Shown piece after piece: positions 11,364 through 22,705 of a stretch of 64,000 nucleotides of DNA; the stretch's first letter is position 1, and each line of letters begins with the position of its first letter. Source of the DNA: Deroplatys truncata (taxonomy: Eukaryota > Arthropoda > Insecta > Mantodea > Mantidae). The DNA lies in the NCBI GenBank assembly GCA_030765065.1, contig CM060983.1, positions 50,838,067 through 50,902,066 of the forward strand, written 5' to 3'. A program made the translations under genes and the position numbers. Under the pieces are notes generated by a model that was given only the letters and a program-made list of their open reading frames with translations, had not been told where the DNA came from and ran no database searches.

Positions 11364-11891
11364 TGTATTGGTGAATACTAAAAGTCAAAAGCGAGAGGAT
11401 AGATATCAAACTTAGTAAACATGCGACTCGAAGAGAATCCACCCCTCCAAACTTTTACATAAAACATTTTTCGAAATGTATGACTTTTTGAAAAATGGCT
11501 AAATGTTTTGATTAAAGTACCTTATATTAAAGACATTTACATGAAAAATAAAATGTATACCTCGAACTTTCTGCGAATAGTCTGTGAAACCCTCTACATT
11601 TGGAAGCAATTTTGTATAATGTATAACTGGTAAACATTAAGCGCACTAACCAAAGAAATGTAGATCTCTCTAAAACACACAATTTATTTCAAGTAACTTT
11701 TTTGTGACGTCGGCTATTCCCGAAATATGCGTTATTAATGTTTCGAATTTTTCAACACTTAGCCATTCCTGTAAATTCCTGTCGCTTTTAAGTTGTTCCT
11801 CGCGTTGTCATGGGAAGAGTATGGAAGTTTAAGGCCAGCATATAGTATCCAGTTCTTAAACATTTGACTATTGCTGTTCTCTTTGTATCTA

Positions 11892-12779
11892 CGAGGGCTG
11901 ATCAACAAAGACTGAGACTGATTTTTTTCACAGATGTTTATTACTCCAATTCAATGTTTACATGATGTTTTTCAAAGTAGTCCCCTCCTACATCAATGCA
12001 CTTTTTATAACGTCTCTGCCAGTCATTGAACACGTGCTGAAGACCATTCTTTGTCAGGTCCTTGAGAATCGCCTCAATTTTCTTGAGCACTGCTTCAGAG
12101 TTCTCAAATCGAATACCCCTAAGCTTTGCCTTTAGTGATGGGAATAAAAAACAGTCACAGGGTGCAAGATCGGGACTATAAGGTGAATGTGGTACACAGG
12201 TAATGTTGAATCGAGCCAGAAACTGCATGACTTGATTTGTGACGTGAGGTCGTGCATTGTCATGATGAAGTCGCCACCCAGTCCGAGAAAGCTCAGGTCG
12301 TTTCTTTGCAATGTGCTTCCTCAGTGTGGCCAATACTGACGTGTAGTATACTGTTGTAACAGTAGTGTGAGGGGGAAATGCATGCTGGTAAATCATTCCA
12401 TTACAGTCAAAAAATGTGATCACCATCACTTTCCCTGCAGATGGAACAATTTTGCTTTTTTTTTTTTTTGGTGTTGGAGAACCTGGCGATTTCCACACTG
12501 TGCTGGCTTGTTTTCCTTCAGGATCATAATGATGCAGCCATGACTCATCACCGGTGATAATCGATTTAAAAAATGCATCACCTCCATTGTCTGGTATGCG
12601 AAATGCACGTAGGGTCTACAAAATAGAGCATTACTACCAACCTACCAATACAAGAGTGCTGTCGCCTATTAACATTATACATAAAAACCCGCTCTTTTCA
12701 ATTATTTATGTTACACATACGAAACTATCACGGAAGCTACAGGAAAAAATCAGTCTCAGTCTTTGTTCATCAGCCCTCG
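11892..12779 (-). mobile_element. Internally deleted mariner with clean ends
   Basis: Terminal inverted repeats of 36 bp (11892-11927 and 12744-12779) start CGAGGGCTGAT and differ at one position. Both ends are flanked by TA (11890-11891 and 12780-12781), the standard Tc1/mariner duplication, and the flanks rejoin to uninterrupted Hel-B. Total length is 888 bp against about 1.3 kb for complete mariners; the missing part is the N-terminal DNA-binding half of the gene. The ends look mobilisable in trans if a source transposase exists elsewhere (inference). Confidence 0.93.
11941..12590 (-). pseudogene. Mariner transposase catalytic domain, N-terminus missing
   Basis: One open frame, 185 codons from the first Met (11941-12498) and open upstream to about 12590. 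Upstream it reads IITGDESWLHHYDPEGKQ (first catalytic Asp), then HHDNARPH (second Asp) and SPYSPDLAPCDCFLFPSL (third Asp), ending KKCIDVGGDYFEKHH. The full D,D34D catalytic triad is present without a frameshift; a poly-Lys run (KKKK) comes from an A-tract. The helix-turn-helix half is absent, so on its own it should not bind the terminal repeats. A trimmed relic rather than a working enzyme. Confidence 0.87.
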
Positions 12780-12955
12780 TATAACGAAATGTGTAATGTG
12801 GCTATTTCTGCAAAGGTTTATCTCGATTAAAAAGAAGTACATAGGAAAATAAACTTCCTGTATACCTACTAATAAGTGATATAGGGTATAGAAAGTCATG
12901 TGGTTGTAACACATCAGATTGTTATGTCAGTGCTCTATCTATGCAGTGTTGATTT

Positions 12956-13454
12956 TGAGACAGTATTTTTAACATTTAAATGATTTCAGTCTAATTATAT
13001 AATATATAATTCAATAACAGCCCGCCTTAAAGCAATATGTGTATGTAACAATATATAAAAAAGTGTATATTACAGTCATTGTATATGTTTATATTATTGT
13101 GTACATGTGTAATAATGTTATGTGAATGTGTTACGTAATTTAATAATGTAGGAGCTGTGAGAATAATAGGTTAAAAGTTAATAATAATGAGGTAACAATG
13201 AGGCAATAATGAATTTGAAAGTTTAACAATACTACTTGTGGTTCTTGGAAGCAATAATGTAATTTTTTGTGACAGTTTATAAAATAGGCAATCAACAACC
13301 AGAAAAAGCTTTAGTTAAGTGAAGGTATTCTATTGGACTAGGATTAGCCAATCAGAAACTAAAATGGAGCAAAATTTACAAATTCAAGAGTCAGTTGCTT
13401 GTAGACGTGTTCCTAACCGGACGCGCGATGTGTCTTCGAGAAATTTAATACTTT
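12956..13454 (-). mobile_element. Family C (solo-LTR-like) fragment
   Basis: Begins TGAGACAGTATTTTTAACA, the inverted C terminus, and contains the ATTGG/CCAAT-type motifs ('tctattggactagg', 'agccaatcagaaac'). It stops at the mariner relic that starts near 13457. C is AT-rich with no coding capacity. Confidence 0.7.
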
Positions 13455-13456
13455 TT

Positions 13457-14072
13457 TGTGTGCCAGGTGGGGGACGAAGAACTTGCCATCCCAGCACAAA
13501 ACGAAACGCTTAGGAGCACTGACATTTCTGCAGCGGTATCATGATGACGGCGACATGTTTCTTGATAGGATCGTGACGGGCGATGAGACGTGGATTTTGC
13601 ACTTTATTCCACAAACAAAGCAACAGTCAATGCATTGGTGTCCCAGTGGATTTCCGGTCAAAACGAAATTCAAACAGAGTGTGGCGGTCAGAAAGTGATG
13701 TGCATGGTGTTCTGGGACAGAAAGGGCATTCTGCTCATTGACTTCCTGCCCAGAGTGAACGCTGAGTGCTACTGTGAAACACTGCGGAAATTGCGACGTG
13801 CTATTCAAAACAAGAGTCGTGGAATGCTTACTGCAGTTATTGTACTCCTCCATGAAAATGCTCGTCTACATACGGCTCGGCGCACAACCGTTCTGCAGGA
13901 GTTCGGCTGGGAGCTGTTTGATCATCCACCATACAGCCCTGATATTGATCCCAGCGATTTCCATATTTTCTTGCACCTCAAGAAATTCCTGTCCTTCGGT
14001 CAGCGTTTTGAAAACGACGAGGAGCCATGTCACAGGCGGCAGACTTCTACGACACAGGAATACAAACGTTGA
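13457..14072 (+). pseudogene. Mariner transposase relic, 5' truncated
   Basis: Starts within the linker (MCARWGTKNLPSQHKTKRLG), continues FLQRYHDDGDMFLDRIVTGD with the first catalytic Asp, and shifts frame near 13690 (…SVAVRK to KVMCMVFWDRKGILLIDFLP). The second catalytic site reads LHENARLHT, with Glu in place of the expected Asp. The third is HPPYSPDIDPSDFHIFLHL. It ends early in a frame-disrupted tail. The 3' end of the element is probably near 14223, just before TA. A dead copy of a mariner group distinct from the other two in the window. Confidence 0.86.
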
Positions 14073-14225
14073 TCCCACGGTATGACAAGCGTCTCAATTC
14101 TTTGGTGACTATGTGGAAAAATAGCTCAAACATTTCTGTACCTGTTGCCAATAAAGTTTTTCAGGTAACTATGTTTTCTTTGTTTTAAAAAAATAGCGAA
14201 ACTTACTTTCTGGATGCGCCTCATA

Positions 14226-14722
14226 ATTCCATTTTTGGAAACATGTCCGTGTGTGTGTGTGTGTGTGTGAACACATCATAACTCAGAAACGAACAGTCGG
14301 ATAAACACCAAACTGGTGTTCAGTATCTTCCAGAGATGCGACACGAAAGATTTCAAGAAAATCCCCCCACCCTAGATTACCCTTTACATGGAGCATTTTT
14401 CGAAAATTTTAATTTTCTCAAAAATGGCTCTAACGATTTTAATTAAAATATCATATGATTAAGATATTTTTATGTCAAATAAAATGTATATCTCGAATTT
14501 TCTGGGAATGTCCCCAAAAGCATTCTTCATTGTGAACGACTTTTGCATAAATGGTAAACCATAGACAAAATTTTACTACACAAAAAATGTAGATCGCGTT
14601 AAAATACACAATTTATGTCATATACATTTTTTTTTGTTGAGTGAACATATCTCCGAGATATTGCTTGTTATTCCCTTAAATTTTTCAATATTTATACTTT
14701 TTCTCAAATTCGTTATTCAATT
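14226..14722 (-). mobile_element. Partial Hel-A (second unit of an inverted dimer)
   Basis: Starts inside the microsatellite flank ('ttttggaaacatgtccg'), lacks the 3' end, and runs back to 'ctcaaattcgttattcaa', where a complete Hel-A begins after a T-run. In element sense this is the same full-unit/partial-unit junction as at 6503 and 47983. Confidence 0.82.
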
Positions 14723-14725
14723 TTT

Positions 14726-15613
14726 ACTTTCTCTACTACGTATAGTAAGTAGGGGAAGTATTGTATTCCACCCAAGAATTCGATACCGAGATTTCATCGG
14801 AAATACATGTTTTGAGACCCCCTGAATCCAAAAAAAACATTTTTGGAAACATGTCCGTGTGTGTCTGTGTGTCTGTCTGTGTGTGTGTCTGTGTGTGTGT
14901 GTGTCTGTCTGTGAACAGCATAACTCAGAAACGAACAGTCGGATAAACACCAAACTTGGTGCGACATTGGACATGAAGGTTTTCAAGAAAATCCCTCCAC
15001 CCCAGATTATCCTTTACATGGAAGATTTTTCGAAAATTTTAATTTTCTCAAAAATGGCTCTAACGATTTTGATTAAAATATCATATGTTTAAGATATTTT
15101 TATGACAAATAAAATGTATATCTTGAATTTCCTGGGAATGTCTGCAAAAGTATTCTTTATTGTGAACGACTTTTGCATAACTCGTAAACCATAAGAGATA
15201 GACAAAATTTTATTACACAAAAAATGTAGATCGCGTTAAAATACACAATTTATGTCATATACATTTTTTTAGAGTGAACCATTTTCGAGGTATTACTTGT
15301 TATTCCCTTAAATTTGTCAATACTTATTTTCTCAAATGGGAATTCGTTATTCATTTTTTTTGTCTTGGATATGCAAAGAGTATTAATCTGTGGGAAAGGG
15401 AATGGTGCTGCACCTAGCAACCAGCTATTAAGAGATATGTATGTGCTTATTGCCCTTGTAAATATACATTCCCCTAACATCTACAAGAAAATTAGCAATA
15501 AGATAGAGTCTGCAAATGTTTATTTCGATTAACATGATGTAGATGGAGAATAAGCGTTTGTAAAAATAGTTTGTACAAGAGCAGAGAAAGTCATGTGAGT
15601 GTAACACCTCAGA
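14726..15613 (-). mobile_element. Hel-A copy, full length (first unit of a dimer)
   Basis: ACTTTCTCTACTACGTATAG at the left and GTAACACCTCAGA at the right. The microsatellite is a compound GT/CTGT tract at 14857-14912. The 5' third carries a variant spacer ('tgtgggaaagggaatggtg'). Confidence 0.87.
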
Positions 15614-15720
15614 TTTTTTCTGCTTTCATGGGACCTCAAACCTTACATTTCTGATAATATTTCGGAGTTGACACTTCGGTTTGAATGCAACAGTTCCTAG
15701 ACATTAGATATCTAAACTCC
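15614..15720 (+). mobile_element. Hel-B 3' fragment adjoining Hel-A
   Basis: Weak match to the last about 100 bp of Hel-B ('gggacctcaaacc', 'tctgataatatttcgg', 'ttgaatgcaacagttcc'); the terminal arm has decayed. Confidence 0.5.
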
Positions 15721-16304
15721 AAGGCTTAAGGCAATTATAATTGTGGAAGATTCTGTTACCAGAAATGTTCGGTTAACACACCCGGTATACGCGATAATAG
15801 CGTGTCTTACACAAGCAGTAAACGTAGCAGGTGCTCTTATCCTATTGTAGCACGGTTTTATAAACGTTAAAATTACCTTGGTTGCCAACATGAGTATTTA
15901 GTGTTAGCTAATGGCGCCACAGCGGGTTGCAGATGGCCGTCTCTAAGTGCTAAAGGATGTCGTGAAGCCGGTCACTAGAGACCTGGAACAAAACGTCTTT
16001 ACTTGCTGTTCCTGTAACTGCATGCTGGAATAGTTACATAGTTCCCGAGGGAGAGTTGTGTGTGGTTCTCTTCCCTTGCGGGCAGTATCCATCCATGTGG
16101 ACAATCAGGCAGGATACCAAACCTCTCGAGATCACAAATCCCATAAGCAACTGCAATCTTCTAACTCTAACTTCGTTATTCTCCAAGCCGTTCCGGTTGA
16201 GTGTTACACAAAATATACAGTAGCACACAGTAAGAGGAAACGTTAATAAGAACGAGGACGACACTGCCACCACTCCCTTATCGGTTATCGTATTATTATT
16301 TTTT
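15721..16304. other. Unassigned sequence
   Basis: No recognised repeat. Short overlapping frames on both strands at 16034-16273 show no family signature. Confidence 0.35.
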
Positions 16305-16675
16305 TATCTTCTCTACCACGTAGATAGTAGTTAGAGAATGTATTGCATTCCACCCAAAAATTCGATACCGATATTTAACCGAAAATACATGTTTTGAGAT
16401 CCCCTGAATCTAACAAAATGTATTTTTTATGAAAAGTCCGTGTGTGTGTGTGTGTGTTGGACACCATAACTCAAAAACGAAAAGCAGGATATGTACCAAA
16501 CTTAATATTTAAGTTCAGCATCTGCCAGGGATACCACACGTAGATTTTCAAGAAAACCTTCCCACTCTTAACTACTCTTTACATGCAACATTTTACGAAA
16601 ATTTTGTTTTTGTAAAAAGATGACTATACCGATTGTGATTAAAATACATTACAAATAAAATGCATATCTTGAGAA
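16305..16675 (-). mobile_element. Hel-B 3' half, truncated at a SINE
   Basis: Inverted 3' end CTTCTCTACCACGTAG, then 'attccacccaaaaattcg', a short GT tract (16440-16457), then the body to 'aaatgcatatcttgag', where a SINE tail begins. Confidence 0.75.
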
Positions 16676-16870
16676 AGTTATTTTATTTTATTTATTAGCA
16701 CCACGCTTTGGGCGTCAATTTGAGAAATGGTTGGCTTTACTTCACTTCCAAAGGAAGCCATGCTAAGGATTTTTACGCCCGAAAAAATCCATCGCCCTCC
16801 GCCTGGTTTGAACTCGCGACCTTGGGAACTAGAGACTAGCATGGTAACCAGTACACCACGGAGGACGACT
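16676..16870 (-). mobile_element. tRNA-derived SINE (S3 family)
   Basis: Minus-strand head at 16866-16795: TCCTCCGTGGTGTAC with the B box near GAGTTCAAACC, followed by the 'gggcgtaaaaatccttagca' block and an A/T-rich tail (AATAAATAAAATAAAA on the minus strand). The sense copy at 30241 shares head, body and tail. Confidence 0.75.
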
Positions 16871-16988
16871 CCCAGTGACAGTTGAATCAGGTCAAAACAG
16901 TAACTGTGAGAACTGAAAGAAGCAAAAGTTGAAAAACAAAGTCACACTATATTTGAAGTATGTGTTTGTTACACTAACAACATGTATT

Positions 16989-17135
16989 TAACCGTTCTGA
17001 CTTTTCAAGCCAGAGGTTCGTGGTTGGATTTTCGAATGAGGCGGGAAATTTTTATTTAACCAGAAAATTTTCCCTATCCCCCACAGAGTCTAGAGCTATG
17101 AATGCGAGTGTTTTTAATAGTTAAAAACCTAATGT
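16989..17135 (+). mobile_element. SINE (S4 family), 5' truncated
   Basis: Shares with 17780-17925 the blocks 'cgttctgacntttcaancc', 'ggttcgtggttggattttcga' (B-box region) and 'cccacagagtctagagctatg'. The A-box part is missing. Confidence 0.6.
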
Positions 17136-17204
17136 ATTGCATTTTTATTTCTCGCAACTTGGGGGGTAGCATGACTCCCTTAAATGAGTCCCTGGTTTTA
17201 TAAA

Positions 17205-17770
17205 TTTTTATTTTCTCTACTGCTTACTTATAGTTGACAGAGAAGGTACATCCACTTAGAAATTCGATACTTCTACAATCTCTCGCCCCGCAGTAGTACT
17301 CGCTGCACGTCACACCAGTCGTCACCACCTCGCTTGGAGAACCGCACTTGAAGTCAAAGTAGAAACGCGCTCTCCAACTCGCTTACTCACTCAACGCTAG
17401 AACGCTCGCTTATATAGCCAATGGAACATTCCACAGAACATTCTAGAACTATCTGGACACATGTTCTGGAGGTGGGGGTAAAAAAAAGTTCCCAAGCATA
17501 GACGGGGCTCCTAACGTAAAGAAATTCTGGTTATCTGCCGAAAGCTCTTCTGGTGTTTACACCGGGCGAGAGCGCCACCTAGGACCATTGTGTCACAATA
17601 GATTTTGGTGGCATTCACCATTTCCGAGATATTCTTTACTACTGGTTTGGTTTCTCCAATACTTTACAGTTTTTGAAGTGCTAAGGCAACGTTGTTTTGT
17701 TTGTTCTTGACATGCAAAGGGTATGGAGTTCAAAGCCAGTACATAGCGACCTAACTCTTACATAGAGACA
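17205..17770 (-). mobile_element. Hel-B remnants around a possible solo LTR
   Basis: A 3' tip (17210-17268: TTTCTCTACTGCTTACTTATAG, then 'aaattcgatac') and an internal piece (17598-17770: 'atttccgagatattc', 'tgcaaagggtatgg') of an inverted Hel-B bracket the unrelated GC-richer block at 17270-17597. Confidence 0.55.
17270..17597 (-). mobile_element. Possible solo LTR or promoter-rich insert
   Basis: On the minus strand it starts TGTGACACAATGG and contains a TATATAAGC box, and it sits inside a Hel-B relic. The far end (ATTGTAGAAG) lacks a clear CA and no target duplication was found. The LTR reading is therefore tentative. A host promoter or another transposon end is possible. Confidence 0.3.
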
Positions 17771-17774
17771 GCTA

Positions 17775-17925
17775 CCTGCAATGAAACGAGACTGCCTGCG
17801 GTCGAGGGTCAGCGTTCTGACCTTTCAACCCAGAGGTCCCGGGTTCGATTTCTGAATGGGACGGGTAATTTTTCCCTATCCCGCACGGAGTCTATAGCTA
17901 TGAATGTCTGTGTTTAATAGTAATA
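17775..17925 (+). mobile_element. tRNA-derived SINE (S4 family)
   Basis: A-box region CTGCGGTCGAGGGTCAGCG, B box GGGTTCGATTTC, then 'cccgcacggagtctatagc'. Related to the fragments at 16989 and 17995. The anticodon arm does not fold. Confidence 0.65.
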
Positions 17926-17994
17926 CATCAGATTTTTAACTATCAAGGTTCTTAAACCTCGGGGTTTAATAATCTTTAACATGCATATTATTGC

Positions 17995-18085
17995 GACTCT
18001 AGGGACAATTATTCCCTGGGATTGCTGACAACGGTCAGAACGCTGACCACTCGACTGCAGAGGCAGTCTCGCTTTATTTCGGGTA
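17995..18085 (-). mobile_element. SINE head fragment (S4 family), inverted
   Basis: The minus strand reads CGAGACTGCCTCTGCAGTCG then GTGGTCAGCGTTCTGACC, matching the head at 17785-17825. Confidence 0.55.
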
Positions 18086-18324
18086 GCCGTCTCTAGTGTA
18101 GGAGTTACTTAATACCTGGGACTGATTTACCAATGTCTGTAAGTTTTAAGTTACTTGTCTTAAATCTGTAACGTTCCTTATTATAAAAGTAGGGATAGGC
18201 ACATATTACGGAAGGGGCCCTGTAACCGGGCAGAGTACCGCAACGGCCCTTTTTGCTTCAAACGTGGCCCTCAGGAGGGAGGAATGAGGGGAGAGACCCG
18301 AAGTGCGACCAGATCCGGGAGACG

Positions 18325-18500
18325 ATGTCCAGTTCTTAAACATTTCACCATCGCTATTCTTTTTGTATCTATAAGGATATGTATAATGCAGCTGTTTCTG
18401 CAAAGGTTTATTTGCATTAAAATGTAGTAAATAGATAAATACACTTCCGTAAGAATATTTCGTATACCCACTAATAAACAATGGAGGTGGAGACAGTTAT
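18325..18500 (-). mobile_element. Hel-B 5' fragment
   Basis: Carries 'cagttcttaaacattt', 'ttttgtatctataagg', 'gcaaaggtttattt' and 'cgtatacccactaataaac' in the inverted Hel-B order. The 5' tip is decayed. Confidence 0.65.
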
Positions 18501-18835
18501 TTGAATGTTAAAATTTAGTAATTGGGTTGCGATACGAAACTGGATACGTAGCTGGTCGTAAAGAGCATTGAGAGGGTTGACCCACTTATGTGGCCAATAA
18601 ATACGTTACAGAGGAACAGTTCAGCGGCCTGTTGCCGTCATTGCTAACACTTCCCTAATTACAACACTTTTTGAAACTCAATGCAGCCTGATACAACTTC
18701 CCAAGCTCGGGTCGAACCACACACAAGTTGGCTACAATATATGCAGACTCTGCGTAGGGTAGGAGAATATTGTAAATAAAGAATAATGTCCTGCCCCAGC
18801 ATCTGAATTATACCCAGGGCCTCCGATTTGAGAAT

Positions 18836-19062
18836 AAAGTATTTTAATCAAAATCGTTGGGGCAATTTTTTTAGAAAATCAGAAATAAAAAGTCGTTTAA
18901 AAGTAATTTTGTTTGGGAGATTTTAAAACGAAATACCAAGTTAAGACTTTCCTTTTTAATTATGGCTGCGAGGGCCTTCTTCTAAAAATGTTCTTTTATA
19001 GGGGCCTCAAAATATGTATTTTCGGTAAAATCACAATATTGAATCTTTTGGGTGGGATATGC
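18836..19062 (+). mobile_element. Hel-B internal to 3' fragment
   Basis: Reads 'aagtattttaatcaaaatcg', 'aaataccaagttaaga', 'ggggcctcaaaatatg' and 'ttttgggtgggatatgc' in sense; internal deletions and no microsatellite. Confidence 0.62.
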
Positions 19063-20458
19063 ACAGCAAAAAACAACAAACGAACCCCATATATTGAAAA
19101 CTAAAAGAAAGTAACGAGAAATTCACTCAGTTTCAGTTGTTGAACTCTCCAGTATGAATAAGAATTTCCTGTTAAGATGCCAGAAATATGCGAATGGAGG
19201 AAAAATATCCAAGATCTCTTGTGAATAAAGTATGTGCTTGTTATTATTGCAATATGAGAGGGTAAGGCGGTTGCAGGGATATATTAACTGTTTCGGCGGG
19301 TGTGAAAGCTGCAGTGGCCGGGCGCATGAGCTGCCCTGCGGTGGCCACAATGTGAAAGAAAAACACTGTACTTCTTTTGCTCATTAGGTACGCGGAAGAA
19401 AAAGTAACATAAACACTAGAGAGGTAATTATTGGGGGCTGATTCAATTGACGTAATATACTGCGTAAATTAACCTTTGTTTCAAATTAACCAACACGTCA
19501 TGGACTAAAACGTGTTAGATAGTTTTAAATTTGAGCATATACTGAAGTTGTGAAAACTATGGCATTAAACTTCCTTTAACCCTGAAGAAAACAACTCCCT
19601 TTGACAATAGAACACGCGGTATAAAGTCTACCCAGTTATTCACAAATTAATATATTTTGTTTAACAGCAATTTTGCACTTAACTACTCGTTTTTGTGAAG
19701 CGAAGTCAAAGCTTCTGACTCGTAACGTGGAGCACAAACCTTGTTGAACGTTCTTCAGGCGCTTCTGAAACTTTTCGGACAGCAGAATGCTGAGAGCACT
19801 GGGCCGTTTCATTCGCCCGGATTCGCTTTGCCTTGCGTATGTACCAATTTTTAAACACAATTCCACTGTAACGCGCAGGCAGCTCCGGGTGTGTGTAATT
19901 CATTCTCTACTGCGTCCTACCAGCTGGTGCGCTTACCCGAGGAGCACTGCGATCCTTTGAAGTGGCAGAAACGGGAAAGGTTGCGAAATTTCAACTTATA
20001 GTTCACTGAGTAAATGCTCGCTGCTTCTTCTGATAATATACTTTTTTAATTTACCTTTCCAACGGTAAAACAGCTGAACACGACCGTTTTCACCGACCTT
20101 CGTTTTGTTCCAACGCTTCCCTAAATTCGCTAAAAGGATTGTTAAGCTCTGAACTGTGTTTCACCAAACATGGTTAAGGCTAACGCGTCGCTAAAGTTAG
20201 AAAGTTGGGATATGGGTAGAGAAAACCATTTCCTTTAAAAGTATTTCTTCATGCACTTAACTCCCCTGTTTCACTCAGTGTTCTAAATACGTTGATTTAA
20301 ACACCACCATTTAATAATTCTGTAATATTTTTATAAACATTTAAAAATTGTATTTCTTTGTTACAAGCATGTTTTTCACATAAAACCCTCCAAACATGAA
20401 ATTTCCTACTTGATTTTAGTAAATTCTAGGAATTGCTTATAAAGTGCTAATTAAAAAA
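19063..20458. other. Unassigned, low-repeat sequence
   Basis: The longest stretch without a recognised repeat (about 1.4 kb). Overlapping minus-strand frames at 19636-19903 and 19123-19350 have no recognisable domain. It could hold single-copy or old degenerate sequence. Confidence 0.4.
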
Positions 20459-21299
20459 TCTGATGTGTTACACTCACATGACTTTCTCTACTCTTGTACA
20501 AACTATTTTTACAAACGGTTATTCTCCATATGCTTCATGTTAATCGAGATGTTAATCTTATTGCTAATTTTCTTGTAGGTGTAAGGTGAGTATGGTAGGC
20601 TTTAAGCGATAGTCAAATCTTTTAAGAGCTGGTTGCTATGTGGCGCATTCCATTCTCTTTGTATGTCTAGGACACAAAAAAAATAATAACGAATTCCCAG
20701 AAAAAGTATTGGAAAATTTAAGGGAATAACAAGCAACATCTCGAAAATGGTTCACTCAACAAAAAAATGTATATGACCTAAATTGTATGTTTTAACGTGA
20801 TCTACATTTTTTGTGTAGTAAAATTTTGTCTCTCTCTTATGGTTTACTGGTATGCAAAATTCGTTCAGAATGCAGAATACTTTTGGAGACATTCCCAGAA
20901 AATTCCAGTTACACATTTCATTTGTCATAAAAATATCTTAAACATATGATATTTTCATCAAAATCGTTAGAGCCATTTTTGAGAAAATTAAAATTTTCGA
21001 AAAATTTTCCATGTAAAGGGTAATCTGGGGTGGGGGGATTTTCTTGAAGACCTTCGTGTCGCATCTCTGGAAGATACTGAACCTAAATACCAAGTTTGGT
21101 GTTTATCCGACTGTTAGTTTCTGAGTAATGCTGTTCACAGACACAAAGACACACGCATAGACATGTTTCCAAAAATGGTTTTTTTTTTTTTGGATTCAGG
21201 GGGTCTCAAAATATTTATTTCCGGTGAAATCTCGCTATCGAATTTTTGGGTGGAATACAATACTTCCTCTACTTACTATACGTAGTAGATAAAGTAAAA
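20459..21299 (+). mobile_element. Hel-A copy, full length
   Basis: TCTGATGTGTTACACTCACA at the left after an A-run and CGTAGTAGATAAAGTAAAA at the right. The CA tract is interrupted (CAGACACAAAGACACACGC). Confidence 0.87.
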
Positions 21300-22317
21300 T
21301 ATCACTGCGTTTAGATTATTTTATTATTTTTATTAGTAGTAGTAATTATTATTATTGATTGGATATTATTTATCCATCACCGCAGTTTCGGGAGGCATTT
21401 TACCAACCTGTGTTTGTTATTCGACCAAGCAGAGGTGTGTTAACTGTAGCTCACACGAATATGCAAATATTTCGGAGGTGCATCAGGGAAGAATTGTGTG
21501 TTTGCGGAAAGCCAATTTGCCTTTTGAAGACATTGCTAGGGCAATTCAATGCAGTATTCGCATGGAGAGATTACTAAAACAATGTCAAGGAAATTTATCC
21601 TCTTTGAGAGTAAAAGTATAATTTAGTTCAGTTTTATATTATAATTATTATCATTAAACTTATTATTTTATGGAGATGTTTTAGTTTGGCATCTTTTAAC
21701 TGTTTAGGTCATTCAGACGAGGAACGATTTTATGCTCAAATGAGCCCGGGGTCCACAGAGTTTAAAGTTACCCGACATTCGTCTTTCAGGATAATCCCGG
21801 AAACCTTATCCGTGTAACTCACCTTAATCGAGATTCAAATTCGGGACCTTTTGAATCAAGCAGACACACTACTCCTACACCAAAGAGGATAGAGAAATTG
21901 TGCAAAATAGTGTTTTATTTAGTTTTGTATTTGGATTGGACAGATGATTCTAGTAATGTCTAGTAAATGTGTCCTCTTTGAGAGTAAAAAGCATAATATA
22001 TTTTAGTTTTACATTATGTTACCATTAAACATATTTTTTCGAGGAGATGTTGTGTAAAATAGTGTTTTATTTAGTTGTATATTTAAATATTGTTATTATA
22101 AGTGATGAAGAGTAAAGCTATTGCTTAAAGTTACATACTCATTTGTGAATAATCTAGAACTGTGCTCGTAAAACAGGACGTCACTGCATACGCGAAAAGG
22201 TAAACAGATACACACAGCTCTTGCTTACTATACGTACTCCACCTGTGAAGGCCAGTGTACAGCACATGAAGTAGATACTATCTTTACGTTATTTACACGA
22301 CGCTTTGGGCGTCAATT
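21300..22317. repeat. Region with an internal direct duplication
   Basis: Two similar segments about 370 bp apart: 21598-21682 and 21970-22045 share 'tcctctttgagagtaaaa', 'cattaaacatatt' and 'ggagatgtt'; 21901 and 22050 share 'aaaatagtgttttatttagt'. Near its end (22293-22320) is a SINE S3 tail piece ('cgctttgggcgtcaattt'). Confidence 0.5.
21400..21621 (+). pseudogene. Possible Tc1-type helix-turn-helix fragment
   Basis: The 88-codon frame contains HQGRIVCLRKANLPFEDIAR, close in spacing to the RGRIVGLREAGLSxREIAR motif of Tc1-like transposase DNA-binding domains. Nothing of the catalytic domain follows. Either an old Tc1 remnant or chance. Confidence 0.4.
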
Positions 22318-22653
22318 TGAAGTAGCTTGTATTATATTTCAACTGTTGGGAGCCAAAGTTGAAGTTTGTTGCAGCCGCACGTATAGTATCCGCTTTCCGG
22401 TAGCCTTCGCCCCAAATGTACTTTCGGGGGCCTTTGCCCCCCCCCAAATGTTTAAAAATATTAACCTTGTAATTTGACTGTTTCTTTAAATATTATATAT
22501 TTATGTTTGCCTCGGCTGCATCAGTATTATTGTTAGAGACATGTTTCTCTTTGCAGGGTTGTGGTGCGACTGAAGAATGTAGTTTTACACAGATTATAAT
22601 TTTACTTCACTCCTTTTGTTAATGCTTGATACGATTTAAATAACACTTCACTG

Positions 22654-22705
<52 letters not shown>

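Larger units (their letters stand above)
11166..12928 (-). mobile_element. Hel-B copy interrupted by a mariner
   Basis: Inverted Hel-B: 3' end near 11190, GT tract 11306-11361, body to 11889, then a mariner insertion, then the 5' third from 12782 to GTGGTTGTAACACATCAGA at about 12928. The two halves rejoin exactly at TA in 'tgtatcTAtaacgaaatg', the wild-type Hel-B sequence. Confidence 0.83.

Noticed and set aside
17270..17597. Firm call of a Gypsy-type solo LTR
   Set aside because: Only one terminus looks LTR-like and no target duplication is visible; listed as tentative.
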